DNA of 64,000 nt from Sthenelais limicola (lineage: Eukaryota > Annelida > Polychaeta > Phyllodocida > Sigalionidae): the NCBI GenBank assembly GCA_942159475.1, contig OW804097.1, positions 109,492,582 through 109,556,581 on the forward strand. Reading direction: 5' to 3'. The notes under the pieces were generated by a model. That model was given only the letters and a program-made list of their open reading frames with translations, was not told the origin of the DNA and ran no database searches. A program made the translations under genes and the position numbers. Positions 32,631 through 44,342 of this stretch are shown piece after piece (the first letter of the stretch is position 1; each line of letters opens with the position of its first letter).

Positions 32631-35028
32631 AGGAGGATGAACGATGTCCAAAAAAATAATGTTTCCGCATACAGATCACAGTAGCTCTAGGGTGATAATG
32701 ACTCGCCATACAACTCAACCAACGCACCAATGCATGCACTAATGTCTCCAAACACATTAATGTTTCTCCATGCTGATCGCAGTACCTCCAGGCTGATAAT
32801 GACTCGCCATACAACTCAACCAACGCAGTCCAACCCAATTATCACCAATTATGTCCAATTATCCAATTAGTATAATGCACAGGGTGGTCATTATTATCCT
32901 ACTAGAATCCTATAATGACTTGTTGTAATTATTGGTACCAGATTTCCTGTGAATTTGTTCAGAATAAAGACGGGTAATAATGCCCCCAAACCCCCTAAAA
33001 GTGTGTTAATATGCAACTGCATATTTTAAATATTAATTTTCATAGAGTTTCTATTATTATACCAACACTTTTTCACTTTTAAACTTCTCTTTCTCTTTTC
33101 ATATAAGACCTATATTCGTATATACGAAAATTTAACAAATCATCCACATAGTGACCATCAAAAAATACATTTTCATCTGAATTCCACAGAAGAGGAGCTC
33201 TATATAAGCAAGATATTTTAATTCTCTCTGTATGTGGTATTGGAATTCTCATTTTTCTATTATTACTTCCCTTATTTGATCTTAAATCTTTTCTATCATC
33301 CTCGTTAATATTTTCACCCTGTAATATAGATAACTTATAAGCCATCTCCAATAGGTGAGCTTCTCTTCTTATTTCAAGTAATGGTAAACCTATCTCTTCT
33401 GATAACTCTATCACATTTGCTCTATTATCTAAATATTTTGCTATACGTACAATATTGTTCTGAATTACCTGTAACTTTTTTAACATTGCTACATTAGTTG
33501 TTCCATCATAAATTGTATCCCCATAATCAATATGTGGGAGAACCGTCACTTTGTACAGATTTAAAAACATCTTTTCTGTAAATATATGTCTAGACCTTGA
33601 TAATATTTTACTTTTATGTTAGTAAATTATTAGTAAGTTATTGTTAGTAAATAAGTGTATTTTTCATATATATATTTTTCAAAAGAAACAGAACACCAGA
33701 CCTAGATGTATAAAGAAAGAACAGAACCTAAGCTTCTAAACATAGATGTCTTAAGAATGAGAAAATAACACCAGTTGAGGCGCTCTTGGAAGAACTATTT
33801 TCGCATAGAAAGTGACATGTCCTTTTTTCAATGTAATTGTGATGCAATTGGAAATAAAAACACTTATATATATGTTGTATTATAGATAACTTATTCTTCA
33901 AATGTGATTTAAAATTCAACTTTTCATCAATAGTCAGACCTAAGTTTATATATTCACTTGTGTGGTTAATAATATGATCACCAAATTTATATACATTCAA
34001 TCCATCACATTTTTTGGTGTTACCAGAGTTAATTTTCATCATTTTACATTTATCTATGTTCAAAGATATTTTATTAACTTTACACCAAGAGCTTACATTT
34101 TGTAATTCTGATTGCAATTCTATACCAAGGTTATTATAGTTATCTTTAATATTATATATCACAGTATCATCAGCAAATAATTGTATTTTGGATTTAAACC
34201 AAACAAGCAACTATTTCTTCTCATTTCCACTATCAGTGTGAAAGCAAAAGGGAAATATACGGTTTTGGTTATGTATTAACAGAAAAAAATCAAGGCTAGA
34301 AGCCAAAATAAGGCAAATATGTTCCCTGTTCCAAAAGCATGACTTGGATTCACATACAAATGGAATAAATGGAGAGAGAGTGTCTTTAAGTATTATTCCT
34401 AAAAGTATCACAGCTGCATTATGGGTATTTCTATTTTTTCCCACAGTAATTTCCGTAACAATTCTCCCCTGGTAATTTTTGCAAACATGTCATTATGATA
34501 TAACTACAGTAGTGCACTGAGTTGTTCACACAATTCCAATTATCTGAGAAAGAAATTTGTGGAATTAGAAGTGGATGATATAAATGCTACTACTACTTTA
34601 TATGTATATGAACCGTTTTATAGCCCACACTTAGAAGTGATTAACACACTTTTAGGGGGTTTTAGGGTATTATTACATGTCTTTATTCTGAACAAATTCA
34701 CAGAAAATCTGGTACCAATAATTACAACGCGTCATTATAGGATTCTAGTAGGATAATAATGACCACACTGTGCAGTATACTTAATTGAATAATTGGACAT
34801 AATTGGACATAATTGGTGATAATTGGATTAGTGTGTTGGCTGACTTGTATGGCGAGTTATTATCACCCTGGAGGTACTGCGATCTGCATGGCGAAACATT
34901 ATTTTGTTTCCATGCAATAGTGCGTGCATTGCTGCGTTGGCTGAGTTGTATGGCGAGTCATTATCACCCTGGAGCTACTGTGATCTGTATGCGGAAACAT
35001 TATTGTCTTGGACATCATTCGTCCTCCT
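32631..35028. mobile_element. Long inverted repeat (about 380-bp arms) enclosing a LINE fragment
   Basis: Left arm 32631-33008 and right arm 34641-35028 are reverse complements with moderate divergence (for example GAGGATGAACGATGTCC versus GGACATCATTCGTCCTC, and AAACCCCCTAAAAGTGTGTT versus its complement). Each arm contains a roughly 99-bp tandem duplication around GATAATGACTCGCCATACAA. As a result, mirrored reading frames (32623-32838 - and 34803-35039 +) encode similar peptides; I treat these as repeat artefacts. The 1.6-kb spacer holds an antisense LINE. The structure is that of a foldback or long-TIR transposon. Confidence 0.7.
33079..34205 (-). pseudogene. Jockey/CR1-group LINE RT fragment, interrupted
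   Basis: On the - strand, 34205-33870 starts just before the RT active site (KSKIQLFADDTVIYN) and runs to KLSIIQHIYK. About 260 bp of unrelated sequence follow (about 33870-33612). RT C-terminal sequence then resumes (SRHIFTEKMFLNLYK, VLPHIDYGDTIYDGTT) and continues to 33079. The N-terminal RT motifs and endonuclease are missing. The interrupting piece has no recognisable ends. The copy sits between the arms of the long inverted repeat, so either it inserted there or the arms grew around it. Confidence 0.8.
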
Positions 35029-35249
35029 GGCCATGTTAATTGGCTCTTAATTAAACAGACTCTAATGAGGTTAAGTTGCGACGAGCTAGGGAATTGGTTG
35101 GATGGGTGTTCTAATACATGGACTTTCCATTGCACAGTGCGGGGGGCATGAAACACCTTCTATTTTAAAAAAAAGAATATTAAGTAAAGCGATTATCTAG
35201 GCTAAGGGGGTTTTAAAATCATAAGGTTAACCAGAAACGTTTATAATCG

Positions 35250-35480
35250 ATGTTGTTTTGTCCCCAATCTGAAAGGATATAAACGTGAAATAGGAAAAAT
35301 CAAAAATATCCAAGACTTTTCTTTTTGGAATATCCAATACCTTTTTGTCAACTTTCTTTTCCTTTTTGCCAATGTCCTTTTCCTTTTCGGATTATCATTT
35401 TCCTTTTAGGAATATACTTTTCCTTTTTTGAATATCCTTTTCTTTTTTGAATATCCTTTTCCTTTTCTGAATATCCACTC
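35250..35480. repeat. Degenerate GAATATCCTTTTCCTTTT minisatellite
   Basis: Six or more imperfect units of about 17-20 bp at 35320-35480, led by sequence resembling 28494-28600. It is followed by a purine-rich GAGAGGGAG tract (35525-35630). The antisense frame across it (35348-35728) is low-complexity and not called. Confidence 0.6.
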
Positions 35481-35732
35481 CTCTTCACCCAAATGTACCA
35501 TGATGTATTCCTACCCCAACATGACTGGGAGAGAGAAGGAGGGTGAGAGGGAGAGGGAGGGTGAGCGGGGGAGGGGGGGGGGTTGAGCGGGAGGGGAGAG
35601 GGAGAGAGGGAGAAAGAGAAAGGAAGAGAAGATGTATTGGATGTGTTATGTAACACTGCTACACTACAAAGATAGCTGGTGGCCCCCCACTCAGTGGTAG
35701 TGGATAATGTTATGTAACACTGAGCCACTACT

Positions 35733-35974
35733 CATGTGGGTTAGATGTTCAGAAAATGTACAATTCATCTTCACCAATCCTCTCCAATAACCCAAATTTC
35801 AGACCAAAATAAAGTACAAAATACAGTTCAACCTGACCAAACAGATTGCTAGAATCAATGCAATGCCAAATGTACAGGTATTTACATAATATTGACCAAA
35901 TTGCAGCCTAATTTAGCAGAATATACTAAATGTGTACAGCTGCCAATTGTACATTTCTGAAAATCTGACCCATG
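35733..35974. repeat. CAGAAAATGTACAATT-family inverted-repeat element, copy B
   Basis: 242 bp. CATGTGGGTTAGATGTTCAG and AAAATGTACAATT at the left are mirrored by AATTGTACATTTCTGAAAAT and CTGACCCATG at the right. This is the best-preserved copy of the family in the window. Confidence 0.7.
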
Positions 35975-36270
35975 TCTGCTTTTGTATGGGTAGAAAAGGA
36001 GTGTCCTAGGGAGGACACCAATGAGAAAAGATGGCCAAATCTAGACATAGGAGTCACAGCAGCTAGACATGGCTTTTCATGTAGGGGAAATAGGAAAAAT
36101 GTGCAGTGATATACTTTTCGGTGGTGAATATCTAAGGGAAATAGTGGAAAAGGAGGCTAACATGGGAAAATCGACACTGACATGGAACTTTTTGTTCTGG
36201 AAATAGTAAAATCTTCTCGGAAATAGGAAGAAAGCAGTTGGAAAAGAACTATAGTATGTGAAATAGCATG
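35975..36270. other. Short intergenic stretch, nothing recognised
   Basis: No gene or repeat end recognised. It contains several short GGAAATAG-like repeats around 36085-36240. Confidence 0.45.
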
Positions 36271-37236
36271 TTTGTTTGTTTGTTTGTTTTTTATTCATAA
36301 GCTCATGTACTAAGTACAACATTTTCAGCCTATATAAACATAATTAAATAATAGTAATACAAATTAATTCATGAAATTGTACAATCACTAGTCAAATTGA
36401 TTACGCAATTAAATCATAGTCAAATAGTCAATCATTCAAATACGACACAAATATTATACATGTAAACTTTTTTCCATTTTGGGTATAAGGTAAAACATAT
36501 TAATGAGTTGAGAAAGGTGATTAGATTTAGATGATCATTGACGCCGTGCATCCATACACAGAGTCCAAAAAAGTCACTATTTGTTTAGATCCTTACACGA
36601 AAATCCCTATATTCACGTCACCAGAAAAACCATACAAATACAGTTTAGGTCAGTCAACCAAATAATAAACAATATACTCAATATACAAGACCACTTATGA
36701 ACCACAATAAACAGGTCAATCAATGGCTAGATAAAACCAGCTGCGTTGAACTTAGCCCAGTAGAGTTTAACCACGGCTGCCTTAAATTGGTGTTTCCCCT
36801 CCAACAGTCTAATATTTTCGTTTAAACCGTTCCACAGAGTGGGTAGTCGGCCGAGAGTTGTACGACTTAGAGAAGTCCTTTTCCATCTCTTTACCGGGAT
36901 CTTATTCAAGGCCCCACCCCTTAAATTGTACCTTGCTCTATTATCCGTCACCTTTTCATCATACCCATGTGACAGGGTCAGCATTCTTACTTCCCTTCTC
37001 AGGGCTAATGGTAGCAGGCCATATTTTTGATGTGATTGGAACATGCTTAGATTCCTGAATTTGTTCAACTTATTGATTAATCTCAGGGCACGGTTTTGTA
37101 TAGACTGTAGGCGGCCGTAATTACTCTTCGAACCAAAATCTACAAAGAGAGCACCATTTTCCAGAATAGGTACCACAGAGGAAAAGTCTGTACCGATTTC
37201 ATCATTTGTACATATGTCTACTTTGGGACGCAACAC
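36271..37236 (-). pseudogene. LINE 3' fragment with CAAA tail
   Basis: The - strand frame 37236-36727 (169 codons) matches the post-RT C-terminus of Jockey/CR1-group LINEs: ILENGALFVDFG, IQNRALRLINKLNKFRNLSM, GLLPLALRREVRMLTL, and LPTLWNGLNENIRLL. The 3' UTR runs to four or five CAAA units (TTTG on +) at 36271-36290. The copy is 5'-truncated near 37240. Its wording (ALRREVRML) differs from the other LINEs here, so it is probably a separate family. Confidence 0.75.
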
Positions 37237-37434
37237 GCAACGCCTGCTTGGCTGTGAAATAGAGACTAAAAGGTGGCAAGATTTTGCTCGAGCTTTTATA
37301 CTTTCTGAAAGTGAGCAGTGCTAACCAGATGACGACAGCGCCACCTGCATTTAGTGATTGGACCGCCCACTACTGGTTTTTGACATTGGAATGTTAATAT
37401 CTTTAATACTTACCCTCTTGGTTACTGAAAAAGA

Positions 37435-39201
37435 TCTTAATCATACTAGCAGTACAATTGGTCGAAATAATTAATTTAACTTATACTGAAAGCTCGATCC
37501 CTCAAGAATGGAAACGATCAAAAGTAACCCCACTATACAAGGCTGGCCCCATGACAAATCCAAGTAATTACAGACCAGTCTCCTCCATTCCCATGCCTGC
37601 AAAACTATTAGAGAAATCTATGCACAAACAAGTTATATATTATCTGGAGAACAACAACCTCCTATTTGACGGTCAGTACGGTTTTAGACAGGGTCGCTCG
37701 ACTAAAGACGCCCTCATAAATTACTTAATGGAAATATATAACAACATGAATGAAAATAAAGTCTCTAGGGCAGCCTACCTCGACTTCAGAAAAGCTTTCG
37801 ATACAGTAAACCATTCAAGACTCTTGGAAAAACTAGAAATTATAGGTATAAGAAACAAAGAACTGGAATGGTTCAAAAATTACCTATCCCACCGATACCA
37901 ATCAGTAGAAGTAAATAAAACAAAATCAAGTCTAAATCCAATAACTTGCGGGGTGCCACAAGGCACAACTTTAGGCCCATTATTGTTTACAATATACATA
38001 AATGACATGCCAAAATTTATCCAAAACTCAAATATCCAATTGTTCGCTGATGACACCATAATATTTGCAAAAGGCACGGATGTCCTAGAAGCTACAAACC
38101 TGCTTCAACAGGATCTAAATGCCCTAATATACTGGTGTAAGAATAATATGATATCAATTAATTACGACAAATCCAAAATCCAAACATTCTTTGCAAGGCA
38201 GAACCTGAGGTCGAGGTGGGCTGTGAGTGGACAACCCCACTCAGAGAATCTCATTCTGAATCTGGATGGAAATCCCATGGAAGAAGTTGAATCTTATGAA
38301 TATCTCGGAGTAGATATCGACAGAAATCTTAAATTCAAATCAGTAGTAAGTAAACTAATAAGCTCCATGAATTATAAATGCTGGCAACTAACAAAACTTA
38401 AAGGGAAAATACCACAAGACACTTTGTTACTCATATATAAGGTTATGGTATTGCCCCTGATTGACCAATCTGATATTTTTCATGATTCCCACACAACATC
38501 AGGGACTAACCGACTTCAAATAATTCAAAATAAAATACTCCGCAGAATCTATGGGCTTCCAACCAGAGCAAATGTTGATGAAATTCATGTTAACAAAAAC
38601 CTACTGACATTAAAACACAGAAGAAGGTTGCATGTTTTGCAGGCGGGCCATGGTCTGGCGAGCAATCCAAAATATATTGATATTAGACGATTAAACACCA
38701 GAAATTTTGCTGTAGGTAGGAAACCATTGAAACAAATCCTTCCCATAAATGAGCAATTAAGAAAATCAATCCTCCACAGAATCCCATATACATGGAATTC
38801 GCTTCAGACCATGGCCCATGGGGTACCAGATAAGAAATTGTTTAAATCACTAGCGAAGAAAACTCTGATATGGTCAGACCAACACTTCATTGAATAGCAT
38901 ACTCATTGTCCAATTGACTTAATTAGGCACTAAGCCTTAGTACAAATCATGTTCAACAGTATTGAGGTAAATTTTTATATAAGTTCTAATGCGCCTTTTC
39001 AAAAAACTTCAACAACAGTAAAATCCTATTTAATTGCTTATAACAGTGCGCTCCTTTCGTCAATGACGACTGGAGTATTGTGTACTGTTAGGAGAATATG
39101 TAAAAAAACAGGAAAAGTGTGATCCTCCCTTTGCTGGAGATATGCTTCCTGAAAGCGATAAGTCGAAAAATAAATGTATCTTAATCTTAATCTTAATCTT
39201 A
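37435..39201 (+). CDS. Jockey/CR1-group LINE reverse transcriptase, 5'-truncated, with TTAATC tail
   Basis: The open frame runs from about 37435 to the stop at 38897; translation from 37458 gives 479 residues. There is no true ATG start because the 5' half is missing. Motifs: PQEWKRSKVTPLYKAG, NYRPVSSIPMPAKLLEK, AYLDFRKAFDTVNH (RT-A), GVPQGTTLGPLLFTIYIND (RT-B), LFADDTIIFA (active site), YLGVDIDRNL, then a C-terminus with VLPLIDQSDI. The 3' UTR (38898-39201) has AATAAA near 39168 and ends in three to four TTAATC units. The RT frame is uninterrupted. Its truncated 5' end faces that of the LINE at 36271-37236. Confidence 0.88.
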
Positions 39202-41044
39202 GTGAGGCAGATATGTACTACAATCGTGCACTTCTGTGACCGTTGAGAGTATAGAGGTTGGTTTCTCAGTGGATTTGACATCTATGAAGGGTAAATAAAA
39301 AATTGAGCGGGGGCGACCCTCGCAAAAGTGCGGGGAAAACCTGTGAGAGCCCCAAATCCAAAATGGCCGCCATCAACCATTATGAGAATTATTATTTCAA
39401 TGGTCCTACCATGCAGTCCAGTATATGGTTATTAGGGTTTTGGGGGCTGAGGAATTCATATCTGATATCAGTTTGATGATTTGACCTTGCTTTGACCTTC
39501 AAATCCAAGATGGCTGACAATTTTCAGCTCACAAGGGTCAAATTTTCAAAATCATCATAGAACCTTCCTAATAGGCTCTTATGAAAGATCTTACCATGCT
39601 AAATTAACTTATGGAAAGTGAAACTACAATGAGGACAACCATAGTTAGCACTGAGCATGGGAAACTCACCCTCAAAGCCCCCTGGGGCTAATAGAACAAA
39701 CCCCTTTTCAAACTAATGACCTTTCAGGTTTAGTTTAGGAGAAATTAAAGTTTAGGACAAATCGCAAAAGACAGTTTCTGAACTGTTTTGGGTATTATTA
39801 ATATCCCATATTAATATACTAAAACGCCCAGAAAATCTAGGTCAGGAAACATGCTCAAACTCACAATAAAATACAAAATGGCTGCCACTAAAACTTTGGA
39901 ACAGCATAACTCAGGGTATAATCAAGATATATTCAAGTATGAATACACTTTTTCTGTGTTTTTAGACATGGGGAATCCAGTGCAATATAAATAAAGTCAA
40001 TTATAACCGAAATTTAGTAAGTTAGTATTCTGATACTGGGAAATATCAAGTAAAAACTCCCTTAAATGCATCAAGTAAACTCAAGAAACAGCATAAGTCA
40101 GGGTATAATCAACATATATATTCAAGTTTGAATATACTTTTTCTATGTTTTTTAGACATGGGGAATCCAAATCAATATGAATGAGTTCAATTTAATCAAT
40201 ATTTAGCAATTTATTTAGTTCGTATATGTGTTATGCTGAACCGACTACTTGGATAGTGAGGGAATAAAAGAAAAAAAGTCAAATTTATCCAATAAACTTA
40301 AGAAATCTATTGGGATTGTATTGCATAAAAAGCATTCATGACCAAGCACAATTGGTATCATTATTCCTCCATATTTTCATTTTTGAAAAAAAAGGTTTGC
40401 AATGTTTCTGGATGTGTATGTATGTATGTATTACTTTTATTTCCATTCAAACATTTACATTGTCAAGGAAAAAGGGGAGAAGCTATACACAGCCTTCTCT
40501 TTAGCTCCTTCTGAGAAACATAAAAGTCCCGCAGCTCTTCCAGGTATCCCATAGCAAGGGTGGATTTAATAATACGTTATGCTTGCGGTTATTTGGTGAT
40601 TTGAGCTTCAAAAGCTTACATTAAAAGACATACAATTATTCAATCAATACAATACAATCCAGAGCATAATCTGGAGTTTGCGGTAACAGTAAAATTAACA
40701 ATTTTAATTAGACATCATCAGCAACATTCTTCGGGAGGAGAATGTCAAAATCGATATTTATATTTAAGAGTGGCAGTATATTTACATTTACATGCTGGTT
40801 TTGACCAGGTTCCTATTTTATAGACCTCAGAAATTTACATTGATTTTACTAACGGTATTATAGGAAATGTATACGGATTTACATACCATAAATTTGCTAC
40901 TTGAAGTTATATAATAAAATGTACACTCAATTTAATTGAGTTAAAAATATGAATATTCACTATACAGTGATTATTATTCGTTCAATAAACAGATACTGAT
41001 TTTCTTAATATTTCGTATTTACTAAATACTCTTCATCAATTCCT
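39202..41044. other. Non-coding repeat-rich DNA with a tandem 185-bp duplication
   Basis: A unit beginning AGCATAACTCAGGGTATAAT at about 39903 recurs at about 40088 (AGCATAAGTCAGGGTATAAT), with GACATGGGGAATCCA in both. 'AAATCCAAAATGGC' and TTTGACCTT motifs occur at 39350-39510. ATGT microsatellite units at 40418-40432, next to TTTTATTTCC, may mark the 3' end of an antisense LINE. No gene. Confidence 0.5.
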
Positions 41045-42439
41045 TTACAATCCAGTATCTCCTTTATCTCCGTTATCAGGGCCATCTTTTCTTTCTAAAA
41101 AGAGTTTAAACTCTTCTTCAGAATTACAATCTTTCCCCTCTTTGGGTAAATTATTCCAAGAAAGTGGTAATAAGTAGTAAAATGATTTCTTTATCTTCTC
41201 TGTGCGTGGTAGAGGTACTATCATTTTTGTCCCTCTTGTGTGGGATCTGAGGTTTAGGTTTCTATCATCAATAAAAAGGTGCTTTTGCACTAAGTCGTAT
41301 GCTATTTCAAGAATGTGTTGTTCCCTTCTATCAGTTAAGATTTGAATGTCATTGGTTTGTTGTAACTCAATTACATTTATTCTTCTATTTAAACCAAATG
41401 CAACTCTAACAAAGGAATTTTGTAAAACCTGAAGCTTATCAAGAAGATACTTTGGTGCTCCCATATAAACAAAGTCTCCATAGTCAAAAAGAGGCCTTAC
41501 AGCCACCTTATAGAGAGTTAAGATGTCTTGTGGTTTTAATGATCTTTGGATTCTCTTCACTGCTCCAAGTCTCTTGGATGCCTGAGCAATTTTTTGGCTT
41601 AAGTGATCCTTAAAATTCAGTGCTTTGTCAATAGTTAATCCTAAGTAAGTGTATGTATCAGTATAATTCATGATTTGATTTCCTAGTTTAAAGGAGAATA
41701 CATTATAAGTATCATTTGCCTTATTAGGGAGTATTTCAAGTATGTTGCTTTTCGAGATATTAATGGAGATTTTATTTTTCCTACACCACAAGTCAACTTT
41801 CTCCAGGTCAGATTGCAAATCCTCGTTAGCTTCCTGTCTAGTTTGTCTAGACGTATACAACACAGTGTCGTCAGCAAAATGCTGAACTTGCACCTTTGAC
41901 ACCACTTCACTTAAATCATTAATATACAAAAGAAATAATAACGGCCCTAGTCCTGTACCCTGGGGAACCCCTCTTGTCACCCTTAATAGTTCAGAGGTTT
42001 TATTGTTTATGCTCACTCTTTGAAATCTGTTACTGAGGTAATCAGTGAACCAAGCCAAAGTATTTTCGTGTAAGTTGAAGGTTTTTAATTTTTCTATTAA
42101 GATGGAATGGTCGACCGTGTCAAAGGCCTTTTTGAAATCCAAAAAGGCCAAAACAGTTTTCTCTTTTTCATTATTATTTTTGTAAATATGGTGAAAGAGT
42201 TTATGGTGTGCTTGGCTCACCGAATGCCCTTTTATAAACCCGTATTGGTGTTTAAAAAGTAAATTTTGGATTTCTAGATAAGAGTAGAGTTGATTGTGAA
42301 TGGCTTTTTCTAAAATTTTAGCTGGGTATTTAATCAAGCTTATAGGTCTGTAGTTTGAGGGGTCATTTTTCGACCCTTTTTTAAATAAAGGATGGGTAAT
42401 TACCAGTAAAGTAACTGAATATACTCCATACGAAGGCCT
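41045..42439 (-). CDS. Jockey/CR1-group LINE reverse transcriptase, 5'-truncated
   Basis: 430 codons from the first ATG (42337). RT homology continues upstream in frame (THPLFKKGSKNDPSNYRPIS) to a stop at 42440-42442, so the true start is lost. Motifs: IKYPAKILEKAIHNQLYSYL, AFLDFKKAFDTVDH (RT-A), GVPQGTGLGPLLFLLYIND (RT-B), HFADDTVLYTS (active site) and YLGLTIDKALNF. The C-terminus includes VRPLFDYGDFVY and LPLSWNNLP. The endonuclease is absent. No internal stops from RT motif 2 to the end. It is related to, but not a close copy of, 6201-7763. Confidence 0.88.
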   Translation of the reverse strand, partial: RPSYGVYSVTLLVITHPLFKKGSKNDPSNYRPISLIKYPAKILEKAIHNQLYSYLEIQNLLFKHQYGFIKGHSVSQAHHKLFHHIYKNNNEKEKTVLAFLDFKKAFDTVDHSILIEKLKTFNLHENTLAWFTDYLSNRFQRVSINNKTSELLRVTRGVPQGTGLGPLLFLLYINDLSEVVSKVQVQHFADDTVLYTSRQTRQEANEDLQSDLEKVDLWCRKNKISINISKSNILEILPNKANDTYNVFSFKLGNQIMNYTDTYTYLGLTIDKALNFKDHLSQKIAQASKRLGAVKRIQRSLKPQDILTLYKVAVRPLFDYGDFVYMGAPKYLLDKLQVLQNSFVRVAFGLNRRINVIELQQTNDIQILTDRREQHILEIAYDLVQKHLFIDDRNLNLRSHTRGTKMIVPLPRTEKIKKSFYYLLPLSWNNLPKEGKDCNSEEEFKLFLERKDGPDNGDKGDTGL

Positions 42440-43089
42440 TCAAAACACAAGGATATATTCAATACAATGTCCTAAAATTTGTTGCATAGATTTATATGAC
42501 TACTAGCAAAGTACCCGTCCTCCGGATGGTCACTCTCTCTCCCCACACTTTCCCCTCTCCCTCTTTTCCCTCCCCCTCTCCTCTGTCTTTCATACCTGTA
42601 TTTCCCTCCCAACCCCATCTCCGATTTCCCCCCGCCCTTCTGCCTCCCCCATCTCCCTCCCCTCTTCCTCATTATTATCATTAATAACTTTTATTTCTCA
42701 TTAAGCATACAGTTACATAAAGGAGAAAAAGGGGATAGCATATGATCTGTCAGCACTACTCTGAAGTGTGTTGATCTTCCCAGATTTCCTGATATATTTT
42801 GGATTACATTTTGTTTTATTTGTTATGATGAAGTTGCTGTTACATAATGGTTTCCATATTTTACATTAGCTTTACATTTGGTAGAGTGGTAGAAACTTTT
42901 TGAATTATGTATTCAAGTTTGATTAGAAAATCATGCTCCCCCTCCCCTCTCCGTTCCCCTGCCCCACACACACACACACTCCCCCTCCCCTCTTCCTCAT
43001 GCTACCCCTAGGTCCCCCTGGACATAGGTTGTGGGAAATGACGTAGTATCTATTCGACTTCCTCACCCCCGTAGTTAAGGGTCTGGATA
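42440..43089. other. C/T-rich intergenic DNA with an ACTAGCAAA...ACCCGT repeat start
   Basis: ACTAGCAAAGTACCCGTCCT at 42500-42519 begins a C/T-rich stretch and resembles 52945-52985. An ATT-type microsatellite followed by TTTTATTTC near 42668-42695 looks like the end of an antisense LINE 3' UTR. A CA repeat lies at 42966-42979. No gene. Confidence 0.5.
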
Positions 43090-44207
43090 GAGGTGAATGT
43101 ACCACAGCCTGCTACTATGACATATCCAAAGCTTTCAACAGTATTGACCATCGAGTTCTTAGACGAAAATTATCTTTTTATCAGATTCATCCTTAATTGA
43201 TCAGGATTATAGAGAATTACCTTCAAAACAGACAACAACAAACGGTACTGAATGGATTTATCTCTGATACAAAATTGATAAATAGAGGTGTGCCCCAAGG
43301 GAGTCACCTGGGACCCTTAATTTTTCTTATATACATTAACGATCTCCCCTCATGTATAGATACTGTTGATCACGGAAATAATGACCTAAATATCTCACTT
43401 TACGCAGATGATACTGCCTTAACAGTAACGGGTCCTAATCTAGACGACTGTCTAACCATATGTCAAAACGCAGCCTCAACAATAAATAATTGGATGAAGG
43501 CGAATGGCCTTTTACTGAATGGGAAGAAATCCCAGCTTCAAATTATTGGCACAAGAGCATCTCTAAAAAAGATCAATTTCAACCAACTAAGAAAGATCTA
43601 TATAAACGGTTCTGAAATTACAAACAGTAAGACAGTAAGATACTTAGGGTTCAAAATAGATCGACTGATAAGCATGAATGATCATATGAACAAACTGAAA
43701 ATCTCAGTATTATACAAAATGACTCAATTTAGAAAAATCAGGGGCTATATTACAATCAAGATGGCGCGTAAAATATTAAAAACGCACATCCTATCTATTC
43801 TTGAATATGGTGTAGTCTTTCTGAGTATGGCAAATGCCAATATCAAAAATAAACTTAAGAGGCTTCTCATAAGGGCCATCAAACTTGTTTATAAGAATGA
43901 TCCTAGAAACATAGACGAACTAAAAATTGATTGTAACATCAACTCTCTAGAAAAAAGGGGTAAAATTGCCTTACTAGGTATCATGTTCCAAAAGAAAAAT
44001 GATCCTCTTTATTGTCAAAACATGCCAAGAGAGACCAGGCTTGCTGATGGGCAGGTCTTAAAAATCCACAGGCCAAATAGGGAAAAATTTAGGCAGACCC
44101 CCCACTTTATTGGTCCTACCCTATGGAACAACCTTCCAGCAAATTATCGAAAATTAGACTGGAAAACCCTGAAAATATCTTTGAAGGCCAATAACGATCT
44201 GATATAG
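43090..44207 (+). pseudogene. LINE reverse transcriptase fragment with one nonsense codon
   Basis: RT homology starts in frame near 43093 (YYDISKAFNSIDHRVL, RT-A), meets a TAA at 43194-43196, and continues for 336 codons. Further motifs: IIENYLQNRQQQT, GVPQGSHLGPLIFLIYIND (RT-B), LYADDTALTVTG (YADD active site), YLGFKIDRL, then ILSILEYGVVFLS and TLWNNLPANYR. The upstream RT motifs and endonuclease are missing. The YADD box and sequence differ from the FADD copies, so it belongs to another LINE family. The stop and truncation make it inactive. Confidence 0.82.
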
Positions 44208-44342
44208 GTCTTGAATCGTTATAAGCGTGATTTTCAGAAATTGTCCTTGTTCTGGTCAACGAGGGGCCTGAACGGACACAAATTGATTGAAATGTACTCG
44301 TGAAATTGTTTGATAAATGTCCTTTTATTATAAGGAACCTCC

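Noticed and set aside
32623..32838. Frame whose peptide is mirrored at 34803-35039, looking like a conserved small protein
   Set aside because: Both lie in the arms of a long inverted repeat with internal tandem duplication, so similarity follows from DNA duplication, not from protein selection.
35348..35728. 126-codon antisense frame with SPSP and KKEK repeats
   Set aside because: Low-complexity translation of a pyrimidine tract and a minisatellite.
39300..39540. Possible conserved enhancer with AAATCCAAAATGGC motifs
   Set aside because: The wording recurs with variants nearby (39497, 39870) and looks like an ordinary dispersed repeat.
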